NCBI GenBank assembly: GCA_015179045.1
Contig: WHUZ01000010.1
Location: 558,001-622,000 of the forward strand
Reading direction: 5' to 3'
Origin: Kalaharituber pfeilii
Lineage: Eukaryota; Ascomycota; Pezizomycetes; Pezizales; Pezizaceae
Length of the DNA: 64,000 nucleotides
Shown here one piece after another: positions 32,499 through 43,066 of this stretch (within the stretch, counting starts at the first letter, position 1; each line of letters opens with the position of its first letter). Under the pieces are notes generated by a model. That model saw only the letters and a program-made list of their open reading frames with translations, was not told where the DNA came from and made no database searches. The translations under genes and the position numbers were made by a program.

Positions 32499-34130
32499 TG
32501 TTACGGCTAAGGTGAGACTTACCCGACAAGGGGAACACTACCCTGAACTGTTCATAAGACCAATGCTGCTATGCATAGAGCGGACTGATCACCCGTTAGG
32601 CTTGGCAGAAGGTTCTTTGTCTTCCGAATATGCATAGGGTAGTGCTAAGGAAGTGTGTGTCATTGTTGATTGTAAGGTCTTTGTACCTGGCACTCGGCTT
32701 ATGAAGCTAATATGCGCACATGCACTAGTACATGTTATTACCTTGTGTTTGTACTACTTCTTGCATGTTTTCGTTACGTTTACCTGTTAATACAGGTATT
32801 GGCATTGATGAGGAATAGGAAGATGAAGGGTGGACAAGCATTTACACAGATGGAAGTAGAATGGAGGACAAGACGGGCACTGGAGTGCATCAGACCGGGG
32901 AAGGCACATCAATATACCTGGGAGAAAGATGCACGGTCAATGATGCTGAGCTGATAGCGGTTGGGGAGGCAATGCGGAGAGAGGGGGAGCTGCTAATCAT
33001 CACAGACTCCAGGACCACGGTGACGAGGATGAAGGGGATAGCCAGGGGGGACCTTACGCCGGAGGGTGCAGCGGAGCTGGTGAGGAGAAGGTGGGAGGAG
33101 AGGACGTCGAGAGGGGACCGAGACCTGGCGCTCCTGTGGGTTAAAGCACATGAAGGGATAGTGGGTAACACCGAGGCGGACAGGGCAGCCAAAGTAGCCA
33201 CGGCGTTACAATACCAGGACGAGACAGTGACGGAGGCCGGCATCCGACAAGAGGCAAAGAGCAGGAGAGGGGAGGAGAGAAAGAGACTACAACTGACGTA
33301 CAGACCACTGGAATACCTGGGGACCAGAAGGAGGGTGTCCACACTCGCAGGCATAATGAGGGACAAAGGACTGAGACAATGGAGATACCAGATAGGAAAA
33401 GAAGAGCCACCGGAGTGCAGGTGGTGTGGAAAAGCCCTCGAGAATTACAGACACATAACGAAAGACTGTGAGGCGTGGAAGAAGAGATTACCGGGAGGCG
33501 AGGCGTCGATGAAGATGCCAAAGGGGGGGGAGAAGGGGAAAAAGAAAGAGGGGAGAAGGAGGGGATGAAACTGGTTGAGGTGTTGGACTGGGCATCGAGC
33601 TACTTTCTTTGTTTCACACACTCTACGTCTCTTTATGATTTATCAGTTACTATTTGTTCTTTATGTACCTAACACCTCGCCGTAGCCTATCAGGCGGCAC
33701 GCGAGTAATGAAATTAAAAAAAAAAAAAAAATTGATGAGGAATTGCCACATTGTCAGTCCTTTGTTTATTCGCTTGCCTAGTCATGTATCATGCGCTCAG
33801 TCTATTTAAGCACAGGCAATAGCATAGTTGAAGAATCAAGACACAAGCGGTGTTCTAAGTTCTCTATAACTCTGAAACCTATCGTTTCCTTATTACGCCC
33901 GTGAATCGCTCTGCTCCGCTGCGCGCTCCACGCCAAACAGCTGCCCTTCCGGCCCGCCGTTTATACACCTCTGCAGCCATTTCGGCCCGCAGCATATTCA
34001 CCTCCGTAGCCATTCCGGCCCGCAGCATATACGCCTCCGTAGCCCTTTCGGCCCGGCGTATACACCCCTTAGCCGTAACATCCAGTACCTTCCAGCGCCC
34101 ACCGGAGCCTAGCCCCTCACGCCCGTAACA
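32499..34130. mobile_element. Solo LTR (about 705 bp) holding a LINE, 5-bp TSD
   Basis: Begins TGTTACGGCTAAGG and ends GCCCGTAACA (inverted termini TGTTACGG/CCGTAACA). Flanked by GAACT (32494-32498, 34131-34135). The LINE at 32817-33730 with its extra target copy accounts for 927 bp. The right part has a TATA-like CTATTTAAG near 33803 and an imperfect tandem motif, TTCGGCCCGCAGCATAT-like, at 33940-34055. Confidence 0.88.
32817..33730 (+). mobile_element. 5'-truncated LINE family B with open RNase H region
   Basis: Target duplication ATTGATGAGGAAT (32804-32816, 33731-33743). The frame is open from the 5' break to TGA at 33566-33568: RNase H with all four acidic positions (IYTDGSR, TVNDAELIAV, IITDSR, GNTEADRAA), the linker (RLQLTYRPL, STLAGIMRDKGLRQWRY) and the terminal cluster CRWCGKALENYRHITKDC. 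About 100 nt of UTR and the hairpin with GCCT/AGGC arms (33676-33706) follow. This is the best preserved family-B coding copy in the window. Confidence 0.94.
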
Positions 34131-34135
34131 GAACT

Positions 34136-34492
34136 TTGGTGGTTACTATACCCAACCGGACAACGATCGACCATTGCATAATGCTCGGCGCCTAGAGATA
34201 CCTACGGATATTGAACAAAATCGGCCAGTCCGGCAACCCCTTATTCGAGCACATCATGACTTCCACTATAGGCTAAATACAGCACGCTAAAGCTAATGGT
34301 GATGACTACATCATACAGAAACAAAAATTCAATGCTCTAGAGTCAACATAATCTCCATACCATATAGTTAGACCCCCCCACAATAGCCTCCACCACTATA
34401 CCCACTACCAGAGGACTCTAGCTATATATCTACATTGCTAATTCATACTCCCAATTGCCTTTCTGAATTCCATGGTCAGTTGAAGCCATAGA
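34136..34492. other. No gene seen
   Basis: AT-rich sequence between the solo LTR and the transposase remnant. Nothing recognised. Confidence 0.4.
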
Positions 34493-35771
34493 CTAATGTA
34501 TTGGAATAGGGTACGTACTGTATAACGACAGAAATGACATGGCATATTCAATTCGCTGCAAATCAGCCCCCTTGGCATTAAATTTCCTCTGCCGTGCTGC
34601 CCTTGACATACGTATATGCCCGCCACCATGTTTAGACCCTTGATCTGTACCTGCCCGTGAATTCTCTGCAGTTCTAGGATTTGCCTGCTGCTCTGCAGCC
34701 TTCTGCGCTTTGGCAGCTTTTCGCTCTGCTGCTTTAGCAGCCTTTTCAGCATCTTGAACCTCCTTGCGTTCAATACGAGCTTTCTCACATTCAATATAGG
34801 CGCGGTCGAGAGTGCGGAGGTCCTGAATTTGCTTAGTTGAACGTGGCTTCACAGTCTTACCATTACGCAGCTATTTGAACGTCTCGGCATTTGGTTCAAC
34901 TATACGATGCTGTACAAGCTTGCACTCAAGGTAATCACAATAATTGTACACCACCGCACGGGTATTTGGTGTCAAGTCCAGTTGTGATAGCTCGGTGCGG
35001 AGGGTAGCTACCTTCATAGGGGTATTGGTAGGCTCTAGTTCAGGTAATTGGAGTAATTTTGCCTCAGTCCGCCCAATAACCTCCTCTGGCCATAGTAGCC
35101 ATATGCCAGTAGCTTTGAATGCACTAGTGATATTAGATTTAGTGAGTGCAGCATGTCTAGCAGTGCATAGGACCTTCCAGAATTCCACCTTTCCAAATGG
35201 TTGATCAGGGTGGTTGTATATGAAGTCTTGAAGCCCAGTTCAGTATGCTCGTTTCAGCGGTGAGAAACACCCTACATCGAGAGGCTGCATAATGTGCGTA
35301 GAGTGCGAAGGTAGGCAGAATATGATGATATTATGGTCTAGGGCATACTCCACAATAGACCAGCTGACATATAATGAGTGCCCATTGACAATAAGCAGGC
35401 AATATATTGGCTTGGCGGTAGGGGGGGTAGCGGGTCGGGTATGCGGTTCGAAGTGCTTTTCATAAAGTTTAGTCCAAGTTCATCATCCATATAGCTACTG
35501 GGTGATCAGTTAAAAGATGCTGGTGTATCATGTATACCACCTGTACCGTAGAAACTAGCACAATGCACCTTATTCTTCCATACAATAAATGGTGGTATCA
35601 CGTGACTTAAAGAAGAGGCACTCTCGAGGACTATGCAGAATTCTCTGCTACCATCTGTAATAGCTATCTTATGTTTTGTAGATGCCCTAATGATAGCTTT
35701 TTGCCTACCTACTGCTAGGCCAATAATGACTCCCTTTTCATCGCAATTCCACAAATTTTCAGGTAGTATAT
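34493..35771 (-). pseudogene. Pogo/Fot1-like DDE transposase, degenerate
   Basis: Minus strand, in order: NLWNCDEKGVIIG (first catalytic Asp, about 35740), TDGSREFC, PPFIVWKNKVH, LLIVNGHSLYVSW (second catalytic position is Asn where Asp is usual, about 35395), HSTHIMQPLDVGCFSPLKRAY (third acidic position, about 35280), then KSNITSAFKATGIW and an Ala/Lys-rich tail with a coiled-coil look (34850-34700). Stops and frame changes interrupt it, and its N-terminal half is cut off by the LTR that starts at 35772. It may derive from the family that mobilised the CAGTC-ended non-autonomous elements of this window, but no TIRs were seen here to prove this. Confidence 0.82.
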
Positions 35772-36000
35772 TGTTACGGAGGTGGTAAACGCAGAGAGTT
35801 ACCGTCCGCCAGGCCAAAAAGACACTTGACTAGCGATACTCGCTAGTCCCCTGCGTAGCTCATATAGTACTCATTTATGCGACTGCGGCGCCTCTCGGCT
35901 GTCGCATGTCGCCTACGTCGCATATGCGCATTTCGTATGCGCTTGCTTTTTTCGCTTTTTCGCGCGCTCCACCGGCCGCCCACACTACGGTAGCGGTGAT
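35772..36000 (+). mobile_element. Partial LTR inserted in the transposase
   Basis: Starts TGTTACGGAGGTGGTAAACG and runs parallel to the minus strand of 17881-17665 (same GCAGAGAGTTACCGTCCGCC block). It is cut at ...GTAGCGGTGA by the poly(T) of the next element; the final 10 bp of the LTR and the missing transposase half were not found downstream. Confidence 0.75.
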
Positions 36001-36742
36001 TTTTTTTTTTTTTTTTTTTTTTTTTTATATCATTACTCGCTTGCCGCCCTAGGGGCTATGGCGAGGTTAATTAAGTACAAAGTGAGGATAAATGACATGA
36101 AGAGGTATGAAACAAGAAATGAAAAGGTACAAAAGATGGTCCCTATTCCCGTCCCTACTTCCTAAACACTCCCTATATGAAAAATGAAATAGATGTCCGT
36201 TATCAGGATAATAGCTGAGCAGCAATTCCTGTTGAAGCAACACAAAGTACAATCTTGCTCATGATGACCAAAGTAACATTCTGCTCCTCTTTTACACAGC
36301 CCAGGATTAGTCACATGGGAAGAGGCAGGAGGATAAGTCTGGTTGGAGGGCACAGTGTTCCTGCATAGTGTATCCCATCGATATGGACGAATTCTATGCG
36401 TACATGTCGCATTGGAAAGGAGGTAGAAAGTGCCAGTTCCAGGCGCTCAGATCCAGTAAGATGGACCGCTAGTGGGTATCCGCAGGAGGCTACGTGGGCC
36501 TGTTGGCGGAGGTGTTGCAGATGGCAATGCTGGCGAAACCAATGGTTGTAGGTACGAAGGCGTGTAGACAACAGGGGGTTGATGCCGTTATTAAAGTGTG
36601 GAGTGCCCATCGGTACTCCTCTGTTCAACCTCTTTTTTCTTCCACGCAACCCGCCAACAGCACTATGTGAAAGCCGAACTTCCATTATATGAAACATATT
36701 AGATCCAATACGATGCAACATAATTGTAGAGTTTCCACTTAC
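36001..36742 (-). mobile_element. LINE family-B tail joined to unrelated sequence
   Basis: Poly(T) and hairpin (loop CTA, arms GCCC/GGGC, 36028-36064) are followed, on the minus strand going upstream, by sequence with no LINE ORF motifs. Open minus frames at 36353-36162 (a Cys/His-rich PGLCKRGAECYFGHHEQDC) and 36721-36311 look like broken coding sequence of unknown origin. This could be a template-switch chimera or a short LINE end inserted in a decayed gene; no target duplication was found to decide. Confidence 0.5.
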
Positions 36743-36950
36743 CTCATGCCCTCGTGAACAATGACTCCGTATAAACTGTACTTCGTACTATCTACAGGGG
36801 TAACTTTTGCATCCAGATATGGAGCTAAGTCAAGCTCATCCATGGGTGGAATGACAAGTGTATTGATCTTTTGGCTTCCTTCTTGCCAAACGAATCTTTT
36901 GAGGTGTACCGCCAACACTCGCGGGCACTTCGAAATTTTCAATGTCCTTG
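36743..36950 (-). pseudogene. Ubiquitin carboxyl-terminal hydrolase (USP) exon fragment
   Basis: The minus strand reads LKISKCPRVLAVHLKRFVWQ, then VIPPMDELDLAPYLDAK and YSLYGVIVHEGM, the C-terminal part of the USP catalytic fold just before the catalytic-His GHY motif. It is bounded by a plausible acceptor (TTACAAG) and a donor (GTAAGT at 36742-36737), so it is one exon. The next exon (with GHY) and the Cys box exon were not found nearby, so it is a gene fragment or a heavily decayed gene. USPs cleave ubiquitin from proteins. Confidence 0.75.
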
Positions 36951-37261
36951 TAAGTCCCTCTTTGGAACCACAGTTCGGGGCGGATTTGGGGGTTGGGAGT
37001 CTGAAAATACAGAGCTAAACTGGCTGGAGGAGAGTTGTGAATATTGGGAAATTTCGCTGAAGTTAGCATTATCGAAGAATTGAGTCCCGTCTGTTATATT
37101 ATCTGGAAAGCCCAGTATTTCTAAAATATTTTACATACTTGACTAAAGTTAGCGATCGCTGCTGTTTAAAATTCTAGATATACGGGAGATTCTACTCACT
37201 TAAATACTCAAACAATCTGGTAAACGCTGGCCTTAATTTACCTGGATAGCTGTAGAGTAAT
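36951..37261. other. No gene seen
   Basis: Upstream side of the USP exon. No further exon of that gene could be recognised. Confidence 0.4.
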
Positions 37262-37450
37262 TCGTTTAATTGGTTTAGGCTGGCCTGAATGGTCTAGACT
37301 GGCCTGAATGGCCTGGACTGGCCTGGACTGGCCGGTTGGCCTGGGCCAGCCTGAATGGCCTGGACCGGCCTGATTGGCCTGGACTGGCCTGGTTGGCCTG
37401 GACCGGCCTGGACCGGCCTGCTTGGCCTGATTGTTTCAGGCCAGGCCAGG
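37262..37450. repeat. Degenerate 10-bp tandem repeats (TGGCCTGRAC type)
   Basis: About 17 loose copies of TGGCCTGGAC/TGGCCTGAAT in tandem. TGGCC and GGCCA occur in both directions, so the array could fold back. The open frames through it (WPGLAWLAWTGLDR-like) are periodic artefacts. Confidence 0.85.
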
Positions 37451-37689
37451 CCCAGAATTTCACGGTCCAGTTGGATTCATTGGCGGCAGCGGAGGCATTT
37501 GACTGCCTGGGGGGGGGGGGGGGGAGGGCGCCTACGAGCGGCTTCCAGAACGGCCTCCAGAGCGGCGGCCCCAGGGCAGGAAGAGGCCGGATCGGGCGCG
37601 GCATCACCGGCGGGCATGGACGCACACAACATCAGCAGCGCTCCCAAGTACCGCACCGCACCGCACTACACAATGCCACCGCTAATCCC
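37451..37689. other. No gene seen, poly-G tract
   Basis: Includes a run of 16 G at about 37509-37524. An open forward frame continues out of the tandem array but carries no domain. Confidence 0.4.
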
Positions 37690-39120
37690 TTGATGACTCG
37701 CCGAAATGTATTTCGTCTAATGAAGCCACATTGTACAATTGGGTCAATCCCTCTTGATTTCAAGTCCTATGAATACTTATGCAGGTCCTAGATTTTTCAT
37801 GTTGTACTTCGTCAATAGCTTGTGCTTAACTTCTGTGACTTTCGCTTTCTTGTTAATAGGTGAGAACAGGAGAATATCATCAACCCATAGTAGACAAATG
37901 ATTGATTCAGTCGTCATGATGTTAAGATTAGAGTCCTCGTGTAACGGACCGGCCTCACGGGGCTATTCGCCGGCGCTGAGTCGCAGATCGAGTCAGGCGG
38001 GCCACGCAATGCTCACAAGTTTGAGCAGAACGCTGCTTGTAGGGGAAAGAGTATAGTCAGGAGAGTATATGTTTTATTGCTTGAGGGATCTAGACTACGG
38101 GGTGGAAAAGGAGTCTTTATATATAGGAGAGGACAATACAGAAACAGAGAGCTGTAGAGGGGCTTCCTTAAGCGCCGTGCCTTCAGCACGATTATTGTTA
38201 TCCAAAAAGCGTAATCATAACCCTTAAGCGCTGCTTATCCAAAAGTGTACTTGTCATTATCCAAAACTGTGCTAGTGGGCGGGTAAATGAGATTCCTTGA
38301 ACCCGGTCGATCTTGGTACAGGTCAGGGTAACTGATCGTGATCCATGACATGGTTGAGCATGTAAAACCAATAGAAATCAAGTGTCAATGTCAAAATACC
38401 ATACACGCGGAGCCTGTTTTAACCCATATAACACCTTTCTGAGATGACAAATGAGCGTTGATCTTGATTCTGAATTAACTTCGTATCCTTCAGACTGCTC
38501 CATGAATACTTCTTTAGTATCAAGTGATGGATATAAGAATGCTGTAGCGAATTTCGGTACTGGCATAAATATTTCACTGTAATTGACTCCTTCAATTTGC
38601 TCATATCCTTTGATAACTGATCGAGCCTTATAACAAGTACTGTCGTCAGCATTAGGTTGTCGGCATTAATCTTCTTTCTGTAAATGAGTACTGTCGCTGG
38701 CATTACTTTTCTTCCTGTAGACCCACTTGCATCCTATTACTCCCCCCTTGCGCGGCGGCGGTATGAGTTCCCATGTCTTATTCTTCAATAGCGACTGATA
38801 TTCTTCATCTATAGCCTTTTTCCATTCCCAGCATTTTGACGTTGTATAGCTTCATAGTAACTGTGGGTTCGTCAACTTGAACTGCGGTGCTAGTAGAATT
38901 TGAATGAACTTGAAGGGCTAGGATCTGATCATGATGCCGATAAGTATCTACTAAACTATTAAATGCTGGTAATCGCTGCTGAGGATCAGGATCGAGACGA
39001 AAGGTAGTTGATTCGAGTGCAATACAGTATCCTAAAATTGCTTGCTCAATATGTATTGCAATATTAGCTGTAAGTACTATATTGTCTGCGTTGTTCATGA
39101 ATTTAGAAGTGTTAGCCATT
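37690..39120 (-). pseudogene. Copia reverse transcriptase, interrupted
   Basis: Pieces in order: KMLGMEKGYR near 38810, FATAFLYPSLDTKEVFMEQSEGYEV and VLYGLKQAPRVWYFDIDT (38566-38378), then after the inserted 37940-38345 segment SIICLLWVDDILLFSPINKK, which carries the catalytic DD pair (YVDD type), and YNMKNLGPA with GLEIKRD. Multiple stops and frame changes are present. Confidence 0.88.
37940..38345. mobile_element. LTR-like insertion in the copia reverse transcriptase
   Basis: Starts TGTAACGGACCGG, resembling the starts of the other LTRs here. It contains a TATA-like TCTTTATATATAGG near 38110 and splits a copia coding segment. TCGTG occurs at both junctions but overlaps the LTR start, and the right end lacks CA, so the exact limits are unresolved. 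Confidence 0.5.
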
Positions 39121-39189
39121 CATGTATCTTCATCACACATCGATTGAGTAGAGGTTTCCTTGTTCTGTATACTTCTGCTGTTTCTAACA

Positions 39190-39553
39190 GGGGCATCTAT
39201 AGGGAGAAGAACTGGAAAAGGACGGCAGAGAATGGGAAGGAGTGGGATGAGTTGGAGAGGTTCTTTTCCGGGATCAGGTTTTAGAAGCGCGCGATTTGCC
39301 GACCCCGTTCGGGAAGTATCGTTCCGGGTTGCGAAGGTGTGGAGGAAACTGCGAAGGTGTGGAGAAGAGGGGAGGGGGAGAGGTGGAGAGATATAGGGGA
39401 GCCTCCCTGATGCAGAAACCGGAAGAACCGTCCGGAAGTTTCTGGAATCAGGTTTTAGAAGTAGATAGAAATTTCTTTGTTAAGCCTGTCTCCGACCCTG
39501 CCATGGCTTGGCGCTGCAAGCGGGGTTACGTGATTAAAAAAAAAAACAAAAAA
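39190..39553 (+). mobile_element. LINE family-A 3' end
   Basis: Starts around AACTGGAAAAGGACGGCAG, matching the minus strand of 1600-1490 (end of ORF2), then UTR, then CCCTGCCATGGC...GCGGGGTTACGTGATT and poly(A) with interspersed C. The last 50 bp are the longer-context version of the micro-inserts at 571, 13163 and 26091. A near-duplication (AGGGG..TCTATA) borders both sides but lies in repetitive sequence. Confidence 0.78.
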
Positions 39554-39554
39554 A

Positions 39555-40114
39555 ACACAGGGGTTTCTATATTCTCGCTCCCATTGTTTTTAGCAGAGGT
39601 TTCAATACACTCGCTCCCACTGCTTTTGGCAGGGATTTCTATATTCTCGCTTCCACTATTTTTAGTAGGGGTTTCAATACTCTCGCTCCCACTGTTTTTA
39701 GCAGGGGTTTCTATATTCTCGCTCCCCGTAGGAGTTTCCATACTCTTTGTTTAATTCTTGTATACGATAACTCTCATTGCTTTTAATAATATACGTTTCC
39801 ACTTCGCCGTATCTTTCAATGACAGAACTCTCTTCGTCATATCTTTCAATGACGGTATTATCTTTGTCATGTCTCTCAATGACAGTATTCTCTTCATCAT
39901 GTCTCTTAATGACAGTATTAATTTTGTCGACGGTATTACGCATTTCTGTGTCTGTATCTGATCTTATGCTGTACCTTTCAATAATATCACCACGTCTTTC
40001 AACAGATCTTAGAGATTTCACCTCAAGCTTTACTCTTTTCTTCTTTGGCACGAGCACATGAGTATTGTAGCTAAAAATGCTTAGGTGATGTAGCTCTGGC
40101 TCCTTCCATACCAC
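39555..40114 (-). pseudogene. Copia integrase C-terminus followed by two peptide-repeat arrays
   Basis: The minus strand starts PELHHLSIFSYNTHVLVPKKKRV (40110-40040), the typical copia integrase tail. Next come 10-12-residue repeats of the type VIERHDEEN (about 39940-39800). Then, at 39741-39555, five 12-residue (36-bp) repeats of the type KNSGSENIETPA follow. These acidic linkers lie between integrase and reverse transcriptase. Confidence 0.78.
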
Positions 40115-40559
40115 GTGAGTCTAAAGTTACTCAGCATAATTAGTCTGTTCTTTCTTGCACTTACACTGTTTTGGTGCTGGGTATAAGGAATAGATAGCTT
40201 AAATATAATTCCTTTCTGTTGTAGTCTGCTTTTAAACTGTGTATAATCATGCTTCCACGCCCATTATTGTACCAGAATCTATATGTCAGTTCAATATATA
40301 TATCTATAGTTCAAGTGTCAAAAATGACAGTCCATATATCAAGGTAGGTAGATAATAATAATGAAGACAAAGCAGTGGCAGAGAAACAAGATAACAGACG
40401 AGGCCACAGGTGACAAAATGTTAGGAAGCGAGATAGTAGCAGATGAAACGGCAGAAAATGAAGCAGTAGAAGATAAAGCAATAGATGAAATAGTGAGAAC
40501 GGCTGAAGCAGTAGCGAAGGTATAAGAAAGTCAAAAAATATACTACTCATATGATTCTA

Positions 40560-42535
40560 GAATGGTATTCACTTAATACGATTTAATAGTAGAGTCCTCT
40601 GATTTCGATCTTCAGAACCGATTTCGTAATTCCTTTAAGCTTTTGCGTATATAGCAATCCTTCATTTTATGACCTCTCTTTAAACAATACTAGCAAACTT
40701 GTGATGTATCTTCATCATTATTATTTTTATTCTCTTGACTTCGATAGCCTCCATGTCATCCTCCACGGGATCCACCATGATATCCACCTCGGTATCTACC
40801 TCGATATCTATGACCATGACTACGATAACCACCTCTTTCATTGTATGAGACACTTTCATTATGAGAGACCACAGCAGACGATTGTTGAACAGCATTGCCT
40901 TCTAATTCCAATTCAAATTCTAGGAGCATTTTTTTTTTTTTTTTTTTTATATCATTACTCGCGTGCCGCCCTGGGGGCTATGGCGAGATTAGTTACATGA
41001 GATTAGATACATATGAAGGTAGAAGAAAAGGAATAAGAAAAGATCCTGTGTGTCTCCTATGCCCCTGCCCACTCCAAGATGTCTCTAAGTGGGTCTGTGT
41101 CCTTGCTCTTCGGAGGAGTGACCAAGTCTTGCATACCTCCTGGCCACTTTCGTTTCCATGTCCTGCACCTACACATGTTCAGTAGTCTCCTCCTCCTCCC
41201 CACACCATCGACATTCTGGGCTGTCTGCTTTCCCGATTTCGTACTGCCATTTCCGTAGTAACTTGTCGCCCAGTATTCCTGCTAGTGTGGCTATGTGTCG
41301 ACTTCCAAGTCTTGTCAAGGGACGGTAGCTGAGCCCTAGCCGGTTTCTCTCTGTGGCGCGCTGATGTCTCGAGGTTTGTCGTATCCCATCTTCTGTTATG
41401 GTTTCATCTTGGTAGGGGAGGCATGTGCCTATTTTCGCAGCTGGGTCTGCCTCGGTGTTCCCTTTGACTCCTACATGGGACTTGACCCACATCACTGCAA
41501 CGTCCCAGTCACCTCGGTCTGTTCTCGCTTTCCAGGCGTCTCTAACCAGTTTTGCCGGTCCTTTGTGGGTGGGCTCTCCCTGGGCGATCTTTAGGAGCTT
41601 GGATATCGATACCTTAGAGTCGGTTATGATCAGGAGTTCCCCAGCTTGATTGCGTAATGCTTCGCTCATGGCAATGAGTTCTGCATCATTGACAGTAGTC
41701 TGTTCCCCTAGGTATGTGGAAGTAGAGGTGTCTTGTGTTCTAGGAGCATGTTGATAGTGTAGTCAAGAGTGCATATATCTGTAGGATATTCTAAAAGGTA
41801 TCACTTGTAGAAATCAAACTTCGAAAGTAACCGCTTTAAAGTATACTTGATGAGTTGATTGTCAGTAATAGCATAGTCGGTTCGTGCAAGCTCTGTTTGA
41901 TATCCAATTAATCGGCCAAAGTAGTTATTTACAGACTCTGTATTCTTCATTTTGTCTTCAAGGTATACATTATGGATGCGCACAGCTCGAGCTTCATTGG
42001 ATAGAGCACTATAACAGCATTTCAAGGTCTCTCATAAAGCAGCAGGATCCTTGATCTCTGAAAGTTGAACTTTAATCTGCTCCGTTAATGTGCTATAGAT
42101 GATTGATGCTGCCTTCGATTTGCGTATTCTGTAATACTTATTCTTTGCTCTTGAGTTTCAAGCTGTTGATGATTTTCGAACTATTGATAATTTTCCAGCT
42201 GTTGATGATTTTCGAGCTGTATTATCATTACTGTCTGACGATGATGATGAGAATGATGATGACGATGATGATTGCCTAGTATTAATAGTAGGTAAAGCAG
42301 AGGATGTTTCCTTATGTAAAACAATATCTAGAAAATTGTGGGCTTCTAGAGCCACAGTAATCTCTTTCTTCCATTGCAGGTAGTTTATTTCCGTGAGCTT
42401 CGTTACAATTCCATACTTATTATGATATGTGTCGGTAGCGTCTAGTGTAGCAGTTGCAGATGTAGCGTTGTTGTTCAATATTGTGGAAATTGTAAGCAGC
42501 AAAAAAATAGTAATGCGAAGGTAGTCTGATTTCAT
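40560..42535 (-). pseudogene. Copia Gag, interrupted by a LINE
   Basis: N-terminal part 42535-42158: KYGIVTKLTEINYLQWKKE, then a Ser/Asp-rich stretch. Middle part 42025-41801: ARAVRIHNVYLEDKMKNTES. After the nested LINE there is a Gly/Arg/Tyr-rich region and a CCHC zinc knuckle (C-x2-C-LKRG-H-KMKD-C, about 40700-40660) in which a stop codon now sits between the first two Cys. Confidence 0.85.
40930..41737 (-). mobile_element. 5'-truncated LINE family B in copia gag
   Basis: Target duplication TTCTAGGAGCAT (40918-40929, 41738-41749). The minus strand encodes most of RNase H (TTVNDAELIAMSEAL, LIITDSK, GNTEADPAA), the linker (LGLSYRPL, ATLAGILGDKLLRKWQY) and CRWCGEEEETTEHV, then a stop inside the Cys/His cluster. 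Hairpin loop CCA with GCCC/GGGC arms. Confidence 0.93.
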
Positions 42536-42659
42536 ATGGGTTGAGCGATTGTGTGGGTTGAGCGATTGTGTGGATTAAGCAATTGTGTGGGTTGAGCAAT
42601 TGTGCAGTGAGATTGCAACGTTGTGCAGCGATATAGATGTGAATGTTAGAGTCTTAATT

Positions 42660-42672
42660 TGGGCTCATAACC
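42660..42672 (-). promoter_or_regulatory. Copia primer-binding site, half-tRNA type
   Basis: Directly after the LTR the minus strand reads GGTTATGAGCCC, complementary to GGGCUCAUAACC. That is the anticodon stem-loop of initiator methionine tRNA and not its 3' end. Drosophila copia and relatives prime from a cleaved tRNA-iMet half in this way. Confidence 0.75.
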
Positions 42673-42944
42673 TGAAGCAACATATGCGGAAAAGATGCGC
42701 AGGGATGTGTATTGTATTGTTCACACTTATGTCTTGTAATCAATGTACAGTATATGCTCCTAACATCCACCTATTTATAGACATGAGCTGCTAGCAAAAT
42801 GGTGCGAGTATTAAGGTTGCTCAACATTCAACACGTATCCACAACTTAGATATCTCATCACATGGAATTACCTCATACCATGATCTCGGCTATGAACAGC
42901 CTCATGTGATATGTCCCGTGATGCTCGTTGCATAATCTTCAACA
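42673..42944 (-). mobile_element. Copia 5' LTR, 272 bp
   Basis: The minus strand starts TGTTGAAGATTATG and ends TTGCTTCA. It has a TATA box (CTATAAATAGG at about 42780-42770) and is followed at once by the primer-binding site. Confidence 0.82.
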
Positions 42945-43066
42945 GTATTGCCAGAAACGGCACTTAATAGAATCCTTGCAATCGCCAAGCATCCACTTTA
43001 GGCCTCGTACTGGCAGGACTTCAGCCATTTCCCTTCTAATCTCACTCTTGCTGGTATTGAATTTGC

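Larger units (their letters stand above)
37690..42944 (-). mobile_element. Degenerate Ty1/copia retrotransposon with nested insertions
   Basis: Minus strand, from right to left: 5' LTR (42944-42673), primer-binding site (42672-42660), gag (42535-40560), the integrase end with repeat expansions (40114-39555), reverse transcriptase (39120-37690). Protease and the integrase core are missing between 40560 and 40115. Later insertions are a family-B LINE (40930-41737), a family-A LINE end (39190-39553) and an LTR-like piece (37940-38345). No 3' LTR is present on the left, so that end is lost. Confidence 0.85.

Noticed and set aside
37336..37791. Forward frames rich in Trp/Gly/Leu
   Set aside because: They run through a 10-bp tandem array and a poly-G tract, so the peptide is periodic noise.
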